In this document: positions 49,423 to 58,912 of the stretch, piece by piece | Layout of the letters: every line of letters starts with the position of its first letter | Numbering within the stretch: the first letter of the stretch is position 1 | DNA from: Gammaproteobacteria bacterium (ex Lamellibrachia satsuma) | Lineage (GTDB): Bacteria; Pseudomonadota; Gammaproteobacteria; Chromatiales; Chromatiaceae | DNA: 64,000 nucleotides | Assembly: GCA_019623805.1 (NCBI GenBank) | Contig: CP053680.1 | Location: forward strand, 1,521,001 to 1,585,000 | Direction of reading: 5' to 3' | Notes under the pieces: generated by a model | Told to the model about the DNA's origin: nothing | Database searches by the model: none | Seen by the model: the letters and a program-made list of their open reading frames with translations, nothing else | Position numbers and translations under genes: made by a program

Positions 49423-50798
49423 GCGAAGCGAATGCCGACTCTAGTCTAGACAGAGGCACCAAATATCCGACACGCCCCTGTGATCTCATCTCAGATCAGG
49501 GAGAATGGCTCGGTCGTCTGGAAACCGAATACCCGGTCCTGTCTGTAAAATCACCTGGCACCTATGCCCGGCTTTCTCACCGGGAGTGGTCAGGCGAATG
49601 GCGACTGAGCTGTATAACTGAGCCGCCAGTTCGACAGCCTCCCCCTCAGCAATCAGGCCAGCGTATTACCGACAAGCTATCAGATGGCGGCCGAAGAAAA
49701 ATAGAAGACAGCTGCCGGTATGTTTATCTCAAGCGCGGTGGCTACTCTACCTTTGTTACGCTGACTTTTGATACTGCGGCACGAACCAGAATGACAAATC
49801 AGTATCCTGAAGGTCCATTCTGCCCAGTTTCCTGGTCTAAAACTGGAAAGTTCAGATATCAAGCCGATCCCACGATACCAATAGCAGGCGTCACTGTGCT
49901 CTGGGGAACCACAATTGCTCATGAGGTCAGCCGGTTTCTTGATGCAGCGAAAAAAATGTATACCAGAGGCTGGGTTGCACCCTATAGGGTTAGTGCGACC
50001 AAAGAAACCAAAGAAGGCATTAAATATAACCCTATAGCCTTCGGACCCTATAGGGTTGAAACCAATAAAGAAGCCGATTATATACCTATAGGTCCAGGAT
50101 ATACCTATAGGTTTGATTATCTTTGGGTGGCTGAAAATCCGCTTAACGAGAACGGAGAGCGTAATCCCCATGTGCATCTACTGATTCGATGGGCTGTCCC
50201 AAAAAAGTTTTTCCAGCCATGGGCTCGAAGGCTTGAGCGATTGTGGGGTCAAGGATTTGCCCATCTCGAACGGCTTCGTGATCGGTCTGCTGCCGGATAT
50301 TATCTTGCGAAAGCGGCAAAATATCTCACAAAAGGTGACAATACGAATGATCAAGGGCTTGTTCGAGGCAACAGATACGGGATTGCCCAATGTTCCCGCG
50401 CGCCAGCGTGGAAAACCCTGACACATATGGAATGGGGCGTGTTGGGAGAATGTATTGCCAAGGCACGCCATAAGCAGCGGAATAAACTGAATCCGATCCG
50501 CAGGGCTAAAAATGCAGCCATAGAAAAATTAAAGTCACTGTCTTATAGCGGTGCAGTTGCAAAGAAACAAGCGCTAAAACGGTTGAGTACAATTCGTCAC
50601 GAACTAAAAAAACAAAAATTCTGGTATGGGAGATGTCATGTTGTTGCCACGGACATTGATAGCCTTGATCGTTTTATGATCTGGGCTGAATCAAAAGGAT
50701 GGAAGCAGCGAAAACGTCCAGCGAAAAAGTGGGTAGTTGATTGGTTGGCATCGATAAAAAACATGAATATTGCCAAATCTATAGGTGCCCCCCTATAG
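49419..50798 (+). CDS. HUH-type replication initiator (rolling-circle Rep)
   Basis: A 459-residue protein starting at GTG. Motif 1 is FVTLTFDTA, motif 2 is NPHVHLLIRW (the HxH metal site), and motif 3 is AAGYYLAKAAKYLTK with the nicking tyrosines. These are the features of rolling-circle and filamentous-phage Rep nucleases. Between motifs 1 and 2 a segment of about 45 residues repeats PYRV/YNPIAFGPYRV/YIPIGPGYTYR and is encoded by clustered CCTATAGG palindromes, probably a cis-acting site within the gene. It is coupled to the upstream AlpA-like gene. Confidence 0.8.
   Translation: MSEANADSSLDRGTKYPTRPCDLISDQGEWLGRLETEYPVLSVKSPGTYARLSHREWSGEWRLSCITEPPVRQPPPQQSGQRITDKLSDGGRRKIEDSCRYVYLKRGGYSTFVTLTFDTAARTRMTNQYPEGPFCPVSWSKTGKFRYQADPTIPIAGVTVLWGTTIAHEVSRFLDAAKKMYTRGWVAPYRVSATKETKEGIKYNPIAFGPYRVETNKEADYIPIGPGYTYRFDYLWVAENPLNENGERNPHVHLLIRWAVPKKFFQPWARRLERLWGQGFAHLERLRDRSAAGYYLAKAAKYLTKGDNTNDQGLVRGNRYGIAQCSRAPAWKTLTHMEWGVLGECIAKARHKQRNKLNPIRRAKNAAIEKLKSLSYSGAVAKKQALKRLSTIRHELKKQKFWYGRCHVVATDIDSLDRFMIWAESKGWKQRKRPAKKWVVDWLASIKNMNIAKSIGAPL
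49979..50112. repeat. CTATAG palindrome cluster inside the rep gene
   Basis: Five copies within 134 bases: ACCCTATAGGGT (49979), CCCTATAG (50030), CCCTATAGGG (50046), ACCTATAGGT (50084) and ACCTATAGGT (50103). All are in the coding region, so they also dictate PYRV-like peptides. Confidence 0.9.
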
Positions 50799-50834
50799 GG
50801 TAACCTGAACCCTATAGCACCTCGTGAGCACTAT
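50777..50834. repeat. CTATAG palindrome cluster after the rep gene
   Basis: Four further copies around and after the rep stop: ATCTATAGGT (50777), CCCCTATAGGGT (50790), ACCCTATAGCAC (50809), CACTATAG (50829). With the internal cluster this makes nine, suggesting an iteron or origin region. Confidence 0.85.
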
Positions 50835-51448
50835 AGTTGGAACAGGATTTGATTATTGGTCAACTCAGCCAAGCCATTGAGCAGCGTCATGAACGGTTGG
50901 CTGTTTTTAGGCTGGTGGTCAATACCTCTCGGATAGGCATTGCTTCCCGAGCATAATTTTTGATATCCGCCCTGCTTAATCTGCAGTTGCCATTGTGTGC
51001 CATCGAGAATCAGGAGATTGTTATAGCTTCCCTTCCAGCCCCAGAGGTCGACTCCTTTATCGTATAGGTAAATCCATAAACGCTGCCAGTCATTGAGTAA
51101 TAATTCTGGACAGTACGAAAGAGATCCGAAGGACTGGAAATACAATTCATCGTTCTCCCAATTCAGACGTTGATAACCCTCGCTAAAACCACCGATTTCA
51201 AAACGGAAATACTCTGGTACTGGTTCAAGCGCCAGCGGATCTGCTGGTCTGCGCCTGTTGATTCGCCACTGGTGACCGCACACTGTGCACTGACGTTCTG
51301 GACCGTCGATCGGCCAGTCACAACCACCGATCACCAGATAGCCATCGTTTACATCATCTGCCACACGATCCCAAACAGGCATTCCATAGAAGATATTTGC
51401 GCCGGTGCGTCGGCCGCATTTCGGACAAATATATTTTCGGCGTACCAT
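50831..51448 (-). CDS. Hypothetical protein with N-terminal zinc ribbon
   Basis: A 205-residue soluble protein starting MVRRKYICPKCGRRTGANIFYG. CPKC and, about 45 residues later, CTVCGHQW form a treble-clef or zinc-ribbon knuckle. The rest is aromatic-rich (W/Y), without other motifs. It follows the restriction-modification gene by only two bases, so it is in the same operon and probably serves it, for example as an accessory or control protein. Confidence 0.75.
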   Translation of the reverse strand: MVRRKYICPKCGRRTGANIFYGMPVWDRVADDVNDGYLVIGGCDWPIDGPERQCTVCGHQWRINRRRPADPLALEPVPEYFRFEIGGFSEGYQRLNWENDELYFQSFGSLSYCPELLLNDWQRLWIYLYDKGVDLWGWKGSYNNLLILDGTQWQLQIKQGGYQKLCSGSNAYPRGIDHQPKNSQPFMTLLNGLAELTNNQILFQL

Positions 51449-51450
51449 GA

Positions 51451-54400
51451 TTATCCGGCGAGATAGCCGCCCTTTTCGGTGTGGCGAGCCTGCCCCAGAG
51501 AGACCAAGGTATCAAGCAGTTCTCCGACGCGATCAGTGCGGGCACGTTTAAAACTGCGGGCAAGTTGTTCGGCACTAATTGGGGCGGACTGAGCGGCAAG
51601 GGCACTGCGCACCGCCTGCACTTGTTCTGGAATCGCCTTGGGCCAGGATGGTTTACCTTTGGTTGCTGCTTTGGAAGATGTGGTCGTCACTGCCTCCAAT
51701 CCCGCCTGTTCGGTCTGCTCGCCGCCAGGATTCTGGAACGCTGGGCGCAGCCAGCGGACAATGCCACGCTGCTCTTCGGAGGTCCGTTCTGTGTTGAGGT
51801 CGACCAGCCGCTGTAGCAACAGCTCCTCTGCTTCGGCCTGTTCGGCTGTCTTTTCTGGATAAGGAGTGGTGCCGCCGGGTTTTCCCACTAGGGCTGGGGT
51901 GAGATCAGACCAGCCGTAGGCTTCAAGCACGGCAGCATCGAGTTCGTCGTGCAGTTGGGCCAACACCGAGATCAGACCCTGTGTGTGGATCTGTTTATCC
52001 TTTTTCGTCAGTTCATCGCCACGGCGAAGTTTTTCCAGTACGTTGTAGATGCCAGTGAGGGTCAGACCAGCGTGCAGTAACTGTTGACGTTTGCGATGGG
52101 CATCAAGCTGCTCTGCCAATTCACCGATTCGCATTTGGAGTTTGGGATTGGAATCGGGAAAAGAAAAGGTTTCAAAACAGCGAGTTTTATTGTAACGAGG
52201 GTCATTACCTACGCCTAATCTACCACCCACCGCCAATGCCCAAGAAACATGCAGGCGACTCGACAACACGCCCAAGTGAAAAGCGCTCTCCAATGCAATA
52301 TTCACTAGCATATTATCCGGGAGAATGATCTTGTCGAGAAAGAGAAAGAAGCGATGCTTGCTGGTTTCTACGGTAGCGATATAGCGGGTTACATCCCGCA
52401 GTGCAGGCCGAAATTTAGATCTTGGCCTCCCATGTAACCACCAATTAGCACTGATCCATTTATCCCGATTATGTTCGCGCTCCGGTTTTACCCGCTGATA
52501 TATCCACTGATAAACCTCTGGGAAACACTTACGTACTTCTTCGGCAGTTAGTCCAAAGAGGTCAATAACCATCACCTTTCGTGGAGTCTGCGTTAGGTCT
52601 CGGCCATTACGGTATTCACGAATGTGTCGTTCCAGGTCGGGGATGCGCCCTAATCCCAATTGCTCTGCTTGATTCGGAGTGACGATAAAGCCGGAACCGA
52701 AGAGCATAACCCCTCGACTACTCAGTTGACTGTTTGAGTTGAGCACCGCTGCACCTACAACATTTACTCCTATTTTCAGATCTGAAAAAAGCTTTCCAAC
52801 ACATGATTCCAGTTTTACATCGATCCCTTCTACTTGGCTCTCCTGTTCTGTAATCAACGTATTTAGCACCCCTTTCCCTTCACCTCCTTCCGCTACAGTC
52901 ATGGCAATCCGAACCGCTGCACCATCAGCGCTATCGACCCAGGGATGATCAGGGATGGCGAAGCGCAACGACAGCGGCTTTTTCTGTTCCAGGTGGTACT
53001 CTGTTGAAGGTCTGGCGCAGGCTGTTAGTGGTAATCAATCCAAAACGCCTGATTTTCCCCTCCCGCGTCAAGTCGGCGGCATGATGCCACCAGTGCATGA
53101 CGAAGTCGGCAGAGTCAGGAATACGAGGATAGGTCATGCGCAAAGCTTCAACGTAACCGTCACCTAGTGCCTGTCGCATCCGAGCGGTGCCAATGAAAGG
53201 GGGATTACCGACCACGAAATCAGCCGCAGGCCAGCCCGCTTTGCGGGGATTGATATAGTTTTCCAGTGGCACTTGGGCATTCTCGTTTGGCACAAGCTCA
53301 CCGGTGACCGGGTGGGTCCTGTAGGTCAGCCCATCCCAACGGGTGACCGGGTGGCCCACTTCGTCGGTTACATATTCGATTTTATCCCAAGCGAGTACAG
53401 CGTCCCGGCATTCGATATTGTGGAAATCACGCAGTACTGGTTCAGGCGGACGCACATCACCCCGAGTGCGGAAGTGCCATTGTAGATAGCCGATCCAAAG
53501 CACGCTTTCTGCTATGCGGGCGGCACGGGGGTTAGTCTCCAGACCTAGCATCTGGTGAGGATCAACGGTGACCCCCTGCAGATCGAGCAGACCTTGGGTC
53601 TCGCCGATATCTACCAGAGCATTTAGCACTTCCCCTTCGAGTCGTTTAAGGTGTTCCAGTGTGACGTAGAGAAAGTTACCAGAGCCACAGGCAGGATCTA
53701 GCACGCGAGTTTCACATAGTCGATGATGAAAGGTCTTGATTTGATCTACTGCTTTGTTGTGTTTGCCTTTGCGATCGAGGGTGAGTGCGGCGGCCTGCAC
53801 GTCCTGCCAGTCAGCGCGCAAGGGTTCGATAATAGTGGGCATCACCAGCCGTTCGACGTAAGCGCGAGGGGTGTAGTGGGCACCCAGGCGGTGGCGCTCT
53901 TCGGGGTCAAGGGCGCGCTCAAGCAGGGTGCCGAAGATAGCAGGCTCAACATGCTTCCAGTTGGCCCGCGCCGCTTCGATAAGCAGACGGATCTGTTTCG
54001 AGTTGAGCGGCAGTGCAGTGGGATCGGCAAACAGGCCGCCGTTGAAGCGTAACAGGTCTGCACGCACCGAGGCGGAGAAACCGCCGTGGTTCATCGTCTG
54101 CCAGAGTTCCTGCACCAGCGGCGGAAAGTGCTGAGGGTTGTCGACCAGGCTTTCGAGTAGGTCGGTAAAGCTGCGCTCAGGCATCAACCCCACGTCTTCG
54201 GCGAACATGGTGAACAGACAGCGCATGAGAAACGCTGCTACTTGGGCCGGGCTATCTCCGGCCCCTTCCAAGGCCTCCGCCAATTTTGCCAAGCGGGTGG
54301 CGATTTCGCGGGTAACGCGGGCAGACTGGCGGGTGGGGTCGAGGGAAAGGGGATCGAGCCAAGCGCTGCGTAGGCGCTCACGGATCGTCTCGTTTTGCAG

Positions 54401-54877
54401 ATCATCGAGATGGATGCGGTGGGACTGTGGATCAGGATAGGGGATGTAGGCCCCGCCGCTGCGACTGAACTCGCTATAGAGTTCAATAGTGCGGCCTACG
54501 TCGGTAACAATCACGAATGGAGGTCGTCCCTCCTGCTCTGGCAGAGCTCGCGCATACTGTACCGCCTGCCCATGGGCGCGCAGCATGGCATCATCCCAGA
54601 CACCACTACCGATAGCCTTGCCGGTCTGTTTTGCCTCCAGCACGAAGCAGCCACGGCGGTAGAGGTCGATAAACCCCCGACTTTGACTGCCGTCGCCGTG
54701 GAGAAAGTCTACACGGCGCTCGAAGACGTATCCGTTCTCTTCATTGGCATTGCCAGCGGGATCAGGACGGGGCAATTCAAGCAGATCGCAGAGTTCAGTG
54801 ATAAATAAATGGCAGTTGGAACGCTCCGTTCCACTTGCAGAACCCCACCTATTTATGAAAGCATCTAGTGAGGTCAT
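51451..54877 (-). pseudogene. MmeI-like single-chain restriction-modification enzyme, frameshifted
   Basis: Two reading frames (54877-52949, 642 residues; 52968-51451, 505 residues) are parts of one large enzyme of about 1147 residues. The first has a PD-(D/E)XK-like nuclease ([19 protein letters not shown]), a helical spacer, and the adenine methylase motifs [17 protein letters not shown] and [12 protein letters not shown]. The second opens with [23 protein letters not shown] and carries the target-recognition region. Reading back from it in the +1 frame gives [14 protein letters not shown], which should join directly after [12 protein letters not shown] deletion of about 11 bases (2 mod 3) near 53002 would explain the break. 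Enzyme activity is therefore doubtful. Confidence 0.8.
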
Positions 54878-54888
54878 CTACATTATTT

Positions 54889-55686
54889 CTAACCCACATT
54901 CAGCGCATCCATAATCAGACTGATTCCGCTTGCAAATAATTCAGTAAAAACAAACCCTAAACCACCCAGCACTATTGTCCACAATAAATAATAAACAGGG
55001 GCCGAAACAAAAAATTCAAGCGTGCGATACAGCCACCTCAACCCCAGCCTTACAGAATTCATCCCTTGAACCAATACTAAGTCTACCCTCCATGCAGGGC
55101 GGCAAGCATAGCGTGCGTTACGTGATAGATACCCGGAAAAACGGTAAACAAAACTTTGAAATGTTATTTTTTCTTGTAGCAACAAGCCAGCCAATAATGC
55201 CGAAAGAATAAAGAAAAGATACGTATCAAAAATGTATCCATAATCTCCATTCGTGACGCACGTCAAATAATTTACAAAATACCCATCCAGGCCATCATCC
55301 GAAAGTGAAAATTTCTTACATTCCCCAAGCTCCCCATTAGCTCCCTTTCCTTTCAGGGCAATCAACAGCAATGGAGTGACAAACAAGAAAACCAAAGAAA
55401 GCGATTGATGAACAGTCGTAAAAAAAGACTTAAGCTTATTTCTTAGTGGTGAATGCTCATCATTTCTAAGCAAAATCGATTCGGAAAGATTTGAAAAGTA
55501 ACTTGTTTGTGCCTTAAGGCACAAACTCTCACCATTATCTGCCTTATCAAAATAGCCACTAGTATGACATGATGTAACTAACGATTTTCCATATGTTGCA
55601 ATACCTGCCACATCACGCTTATCAAACTTACCTGCACGCTTTAGATCTACTAAGCCACGCTTCAAATCCCTAATCAACACTCGCAT
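54889..55686 (-). CDS. Hypothetical membrane protein of island cassette
   Basis: A 265-residue protein starting MRVLIRDLKRGLVDLKRAGK (an in-frame ATG six codons earlier is the alternative). Hydrophobic segments are SLSLVFLFVTPLLLIALKG (about 110), FDTYLFFILSALLAGLLLQ (about 160) and a long YYLLWTIVLGGLGFVFTEL region at the C-terminus, so three or four membrane spans. The N-terminal 100 residues are soluble. It overlaps the gene before it by 17 bases, suggesting a coupled pair. No family recognised. AT-rich compared with neighbours. Confidence 0.7.
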   Translation of the reverse strand: MRVLIRDLKRGLVDLKRAGKFDKRDVAGIATYGKSLVTSCHTSGYFDKADNGESLCLKAQTSYFSNLSESILLRNDEHSPLRNKLKSFFTTVHQSLSLVFLFVTPLLLIALKGKGANGELGECKKFSLSDDGLDGYFVNYLTCVTNGDYGYIFDTYLFFILSALLAGLLLQEKITFQSFVYRFSGYLSRNARYACRPAWRVDLVLVQGMNSVRLGLRWLYRTLEFFVSAPVYYLLWTIVLGGLGFVFTELFASGISLIMDALNVG

Positions 55687-56500
55687 CACAATGAGGATCG
55701 TCATTTTTTAGATGAATAGTTGTCAGACTATCATTTGAGTGGTCATGATGCGTATGTTTGTGCAATAAATATTTAAGATAATAAAAGGCCTGCCTAGTAA
55801 GCGAGTAGCAATGATAATGCAGCTTCGCCAGCTTGTCTTTGTCTCCTTTCAGTTCAACACCATCGGCATAAGATGGATCGTACTTTAAATTTGTTATCCC
55901 ATTACGGTCAATTTCAAAATCTACCGCATACAAAAATTTTTCATCTATCAAGTTAACTGCATAATCAATATTAAAACCCACATCATCCATAATTCCATTT
56001 GGGCCTATAGATACAGCATTATCCAGTAACTCTGAAAGCTTTTTTTCTTCACTGTAAGAGCCTCGTTCAATCACTGGCAATGCAACATCAACGCTCCGCT
56101 TTAAATTATAAATGCCACACATTAAATCCCTTTCTTTTTCTGGAAAATCTTTGCTTGACCCTCCTCTTTTCCGTATATCCGAAATAAAATAAACCCTCCC
56201 TTTAAGATTCTCCCGGTAACTTCTTTTTCCCGTAACAACTACACGAAACCAGCCATGCTGGCCAGGATCACCGGAATCCTTCCAGTCATAAACGGACGTG
56301 GCAATTATGTACCTTGATCCACCTTCACCAGAACACATATCCCGTGCATGGTAATTGATTGCAACAACATCAAAATCAGCAAGACCTGGCTCCGTATATC
56401 GGAAAAACATATCACCCGACAGACACGGCACCCAGCCAATATATTCTTCAGAAAAAGTCTTTTTGTTCATACGCGCACGCGAAACGACCCCCACATCCAA
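55670..56500 (-). CDS. Hypothetical soluble protein of island cassette
   Basis: A 276-residue protein without membrane segments. It contains a WKDSGDPGQHGWFRVVVTGKR segment, a patch rich in D/E, and ends with a histidine run HKHTHHDHSNDS that could bind metal. A start at MNKKTFSEEYIGW (ten codons in) is also possible; neither has a strong ribosome-binding site. Overlap with the membrane-protein gene downstream suggests co-translation. I do not recognise the family and can offer no function from sequence. Confidence 0.7.
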   Translation of the reverse strand: MDVGVVSRARMNKKTFSEEYIGWVPCLSGDMFFRYTEPGLADFDVVAINYHARDMCSGEGGSRYIIATSVYDWKDSGDPGQHGWFRVVVTGKRSYRENLKGRVYFISDIRKRGGSSKDFPEKERDLMCGIYNLKRSVDVALPVIERGSYSEEKKLSELLDNAVSIGPNGIMDDVGFNIDYAVNLIDEKFLYAVDFEIDRNGITNLKYDPSYADGVELKGDKDKLAKLHYHCYSLTRQAFYYLKYLLHKHTHHDHSNDSLTTIHLKNDDPHCDASVD

Positions 56501-56533
56501 ATAGGGACCTTCAGAAAAGCTTGATTTCTAGTT

Positions 56534-56758
56534 TTAGAAACGAGAATACGCTTGTAAGGACGCTTTCTTTTGGCCAGAAACAAGGCCGGTTTCTGGGTCG
56601 ATAACCATCCCATGCGCAATGAATACGCCTGAGCTCATGCCAGCAGTTAAGCGCGAAACTGCGCGCTTTCTGAGCATGTGCTGTACAATGCCGACCATGA
56701 TAGAAAAAATTAGAAGCGCAGACACAAGATAGAGCAATCCAAGCACTATGTTAGGCAT
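56534..56758 (-). CDS. Small membrane protein of island cassette
   Basis: A 74-residue protein with one N-terminal membrane span (LGLLYLVSALLIFSIMVGIVQHML), followed by a basic RKRAVSR stretch and a soluble tail MSSGVFIAHGMVIDPETG. AAGGAAA precedes the ATG by six bases. It is first in the three-gene minus-strand cassette. It could anchor or regulate the two downstream proteins. Role unknown. Confidence 0.65.
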   Translation of the reverse strand: MPNIVLGLLYLVSALLIFSIMVGIVQHMLRKRAVSRLTAGMSSGVFIAHGMVIDPETGLVSGQKKASLQAYSRF

Positions 56759-57120
56759 ATATTTTCCTTTTTCCTATCGCTCTACCAACTGACGGGGCAA
56801 TAGAAGCAAATCCCGCTCAATGGAACCCACTGAAACAATGATACTTAGTAGCGTAGCATTTACAGGCTTCTTAATTGAATGGATGGAGTATGCATCTGCT
56901 ATTAGAAGCGCATATTGCAAGGATATGTCAAATCAAGTCAAATAGAATTTTTGCATCCACATTATAAATATTATTTATGGATCAATAACGGCATTTACTT
57001 CACATATTTCCGCACGAAATCAGACGCCTTAGATTTGTAACACTTGGGCCACGAATCGTCTACATTGCGTCTACACACAAAAATCCACCGAAGCGGAATT
57101 TCTGTAAGCCTTTGATTTTA
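56759..57120. other. AT-rich island end
   Basis: No gene. It contains the second CGTCTACATTG-type repeat (57057-57075) and the likely promoter of the cassette. Confidence 0.5.
57057..57075. repeat. Arm-type repeat, right copy
   Basis: CGTCTACATTGCGTCTACA, 18 of 19 bases equal to the copy at the integrase start, both about 50-120 bases inside the att sites. Confidence 0.6.
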
Positions 57121-57167
57121 TTGGAGCCGGCGAGAGGAGTCGAACCCCCGACAAGCTGATTACAAGT
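57121..57167. repeat. Attachment site copy within tRNA-Thr (attR)
   Basis: The 47 bases shared with 46499-46545. This copy belongs to the intact tRNA gene, so the element restored the tRNA on integration. Confidence 0.93.
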
Positions 57168-57197
57168 CAGCTGCTCTACCAACTGAGCTACGCCGGC
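57122..57197 (-). tRNA. tRNA-Thr (anticodon UGU)
   Basis: 76 bases, reading GCCGGCGTAGCTCAGTTGG at the 5' end. The anticodon stem GCUGA/UCAGC encloses CUUGUAA (anticodon UGU), the T-arm is GGGGGTTCGACTCC, and CCA is encoded. It is the integration target of the 10.6-kb island. It lies downstream of coaX and the SPOR gene, as in many gammaproteobacteria where tRNA-Tyr/Gly/Thr and tuf follow. None of these are here because the island intervenes. Confidence 0.98.
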
Positions 57198-57212
57198 GTT
57201 GGATCGGGGATT

Positions 57213-58169
57213 CTATTCTTTTATGCCGGATGTGGCAACGTTTCCACAATCAATCACATTGCGCTCGATTCCAGGAAAAGCTTGTGTGAGGCTCCCCCAC
57301 TTATCATTCGAAATAGGGGGAGTATTCTTATAGCCATATTCAAGTCTATAAGAGGACTGTTTTCTCACTCTTGGTCGAATCTCGACATCAAAACCCTTAT
57401 CTGCGATCAGCTTTTTTCTGGCCTCTGCCCGGTCTTCATTTCGAAAGAGTCCCAGAGAGATGGCATGGGCAAGTTCACCGCTGGTAAATCGCCAGAGATC
57501 CGTAACACCGGCACCTTTCAATCTTTTTACTGTGGCTACAGCGGCAGCACGATCTTTCTGTGGGGGAACCACCACCCAGTAGCCGGCCTGCTCTTTCACG
57601 GACTCAGTCTTCAGCCGTGTTTTTACGTCCATAGCCAATAGCCTGATGGATAGTGTATCCACCATGGCACGCTTGGGCAGTGGGCCAATACTGACACAGG
57701 TAGTGGTATCGACGAGGACTTTCCCAGGCTCATCCGTAGTGACTATCTCCTCTACTGGAGGAATAATGGGCTTCGAAACCTGGGGTTCCAAAGCCGCAAC
57801 AGCAGGAGGTTCAGCCTCCTGTTTCTCCTCTTCTAAATCTTTCTCCAGGGCAGGTTCAGGCGTCACTTCCCCAGAGATCTCCCCGCTATCAGCCACTATT
57901 GTCTGAGCAGGCTCAGGCCTTGGAGTTAAGCTCTCCTCAGAAGCGGAGGGCGTTGCAGGTTCTTCTGTTACCTCAACCGGCAGATCGTTCAGGATGTCGG
58001 ACTTCTGCTCAGATTGTGGTTCAGTCTCTTCCGGCACTTCACTCAGCAGGATCAAGGTTGCAACCCCATCAGAGCTCAGGTGGCCGTTCCGGGAAACCGG
58101 CTGCTGTGGATAGGTCCAGATGAAAACACCGATATTGACAAGTAGAAGCAGGAAAAACAGCCATTTCAT
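57213..58169 (-). CDS. SPOR-domain-like membrane-anchored protein
   Basis: A 318-residue protein with one N-terminal span (WLFFLLLLVNIGVFIWTYP), a long acidic proline-rich linker (about 40-160), and a C-terminal domain with CVSIGPLPKRAMVDTL, GYWVVVPPQKDRAAAVATVKRLK and ISLGLFRNEDRAEARKKL. The last resembles the SPOR fold, which binds septal peptidoglycan. It overlaps coaX by four bases (ATGA), so it belongs to the birA-coaX operon. Confidence 0.8.
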   Translation of the reverse strand: MKWLFFLLLLVNIGVFIWTYPQQPVSRNGHLSSDGVATLILLSEVPEETEPQSEQKSDILNDLPVEVTEEPATPSASEESLTPRPEPAQTIVADSGEISGEVTPEPALEKDLEEEKQEAEPPAVAALEPQVSKPIIPPVEEIVTTDEPGKVLVDTTTCVSIGPLPKRAMVDTLSIRLLAMDVKTRLKTESVKEQAGYWVVVPPQKDRAAAVATVKRLKGAGVTDLWRFTSGELAHAISLGLFRNEDRAEARKKLIADKGFDVEIRPRVRKQSSYRLEYGYKNTPPISNDKWGSLTQAFPGIERNVIDCGNVATSGIKE

Positions 58170-58912
58170 GCGTTGTCCCTCATCCCGGCAACTATCGCCA
58201 CGCCATTGAGAACAAGATTTGGTTCATGCTGTTTTGGCAACATTACCCCATCCAGCAGTTGGCCTGCTGCGCCCCCGGTCAAAAGAGAGAGAACCGGCTG
58301 ATCCAGTTTTTTACTCAATCTGTCTCTCATTTCATTTATCAGTGACCTTGTTGCATTGATCCCACCGGAAAGAATAGCCGATGCGGTATCGGTCGCAACA
58401 AAGTCTATCGACTCAGCGTCTTCAAATTCCAAAATCGCCGTACCGCCCAGAAGGCTTTCTCTCATCATCGCGAGACCGGGAATGATCAGGCCACCAAGAT
58501 GCCTGCCCTCAGCATCCATTGCATCTATTGTGGTTGCCGTTCCACAGTCTACGATAAGGCAGGGCTGATGAGAAATCGCTCTGCCAGCCAATAGCGCCAT
58601 CCAGCGATCCACCCCGAGTTGTTCCGGCTGACGATATCCATTCACCACACCTGCCTGGGCGCGTCTTGATACAACAAATTCCGATTCGATCAACCAATTA
58701 CGGCGTACCCAGCGGGAAACCTCCGCATCGACCTTCTCACCTGCAACACTCGAAATCCATACTGATGCAGGCTGCTCTATATTTTGCCAGCATCGATCCA
58801 ACCTTCCACCTATATCAGCGCCATAAGCTTCACGAAATATTTCACCTTTTCGCAGCCCTTCATAACTACACCATTTAAGGTAGCTGTTTCCAACATCCAG
58901 AAGAAGATTCAC
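58166..58912 (-). CDS. coaX: Type III pantothenate kinase
   Basis: A 248-residue CoaX, catalysing the first step of CoA synthesis and insensitive to acetyl-CoA feedback. LLLDVGNSYLKW is the phosphate-binding motif, GVDRWMALLAG the substrate loop, and LIVDCGTATTIDAMD the catalytic Asp region. LTGGAAGQLL follows. It shares one base with the end of birA, the usual order. Confidence 0.96.
   Translation of the reverse strand: MNLLLDVGNSYLKWCSYEGLRKGEIFREAYGADIGGRLDRCWQNIEQPASVWISSVAGEKVDAEVSRWVRRNWLIESEFVVSRRAQAGVVNGYRQPEQLGVDRWMALLAGRAISHQPCLIVDCGTATTIDAMDAEGRHLGGLIIPGLAMMRESLLGGTAILEFEDAESIDFVATDTASAILSGGINATRSLINEMRDRLSKKLDQPVLSLLTGGAAGQLLDGVMLPKQHEPNLVLNGVAIVAGMRDNA

Noticed and set aside
51451..54877. 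Methylase gene considered as part of a DISARM or BREX system
   Set aside because: No helicase, DUF1998, PglZ or BrxC-type partners are present. The PD-(D/E)XK plus methylase plus TRD layout fits a single-chain MmeI-like enzyme.
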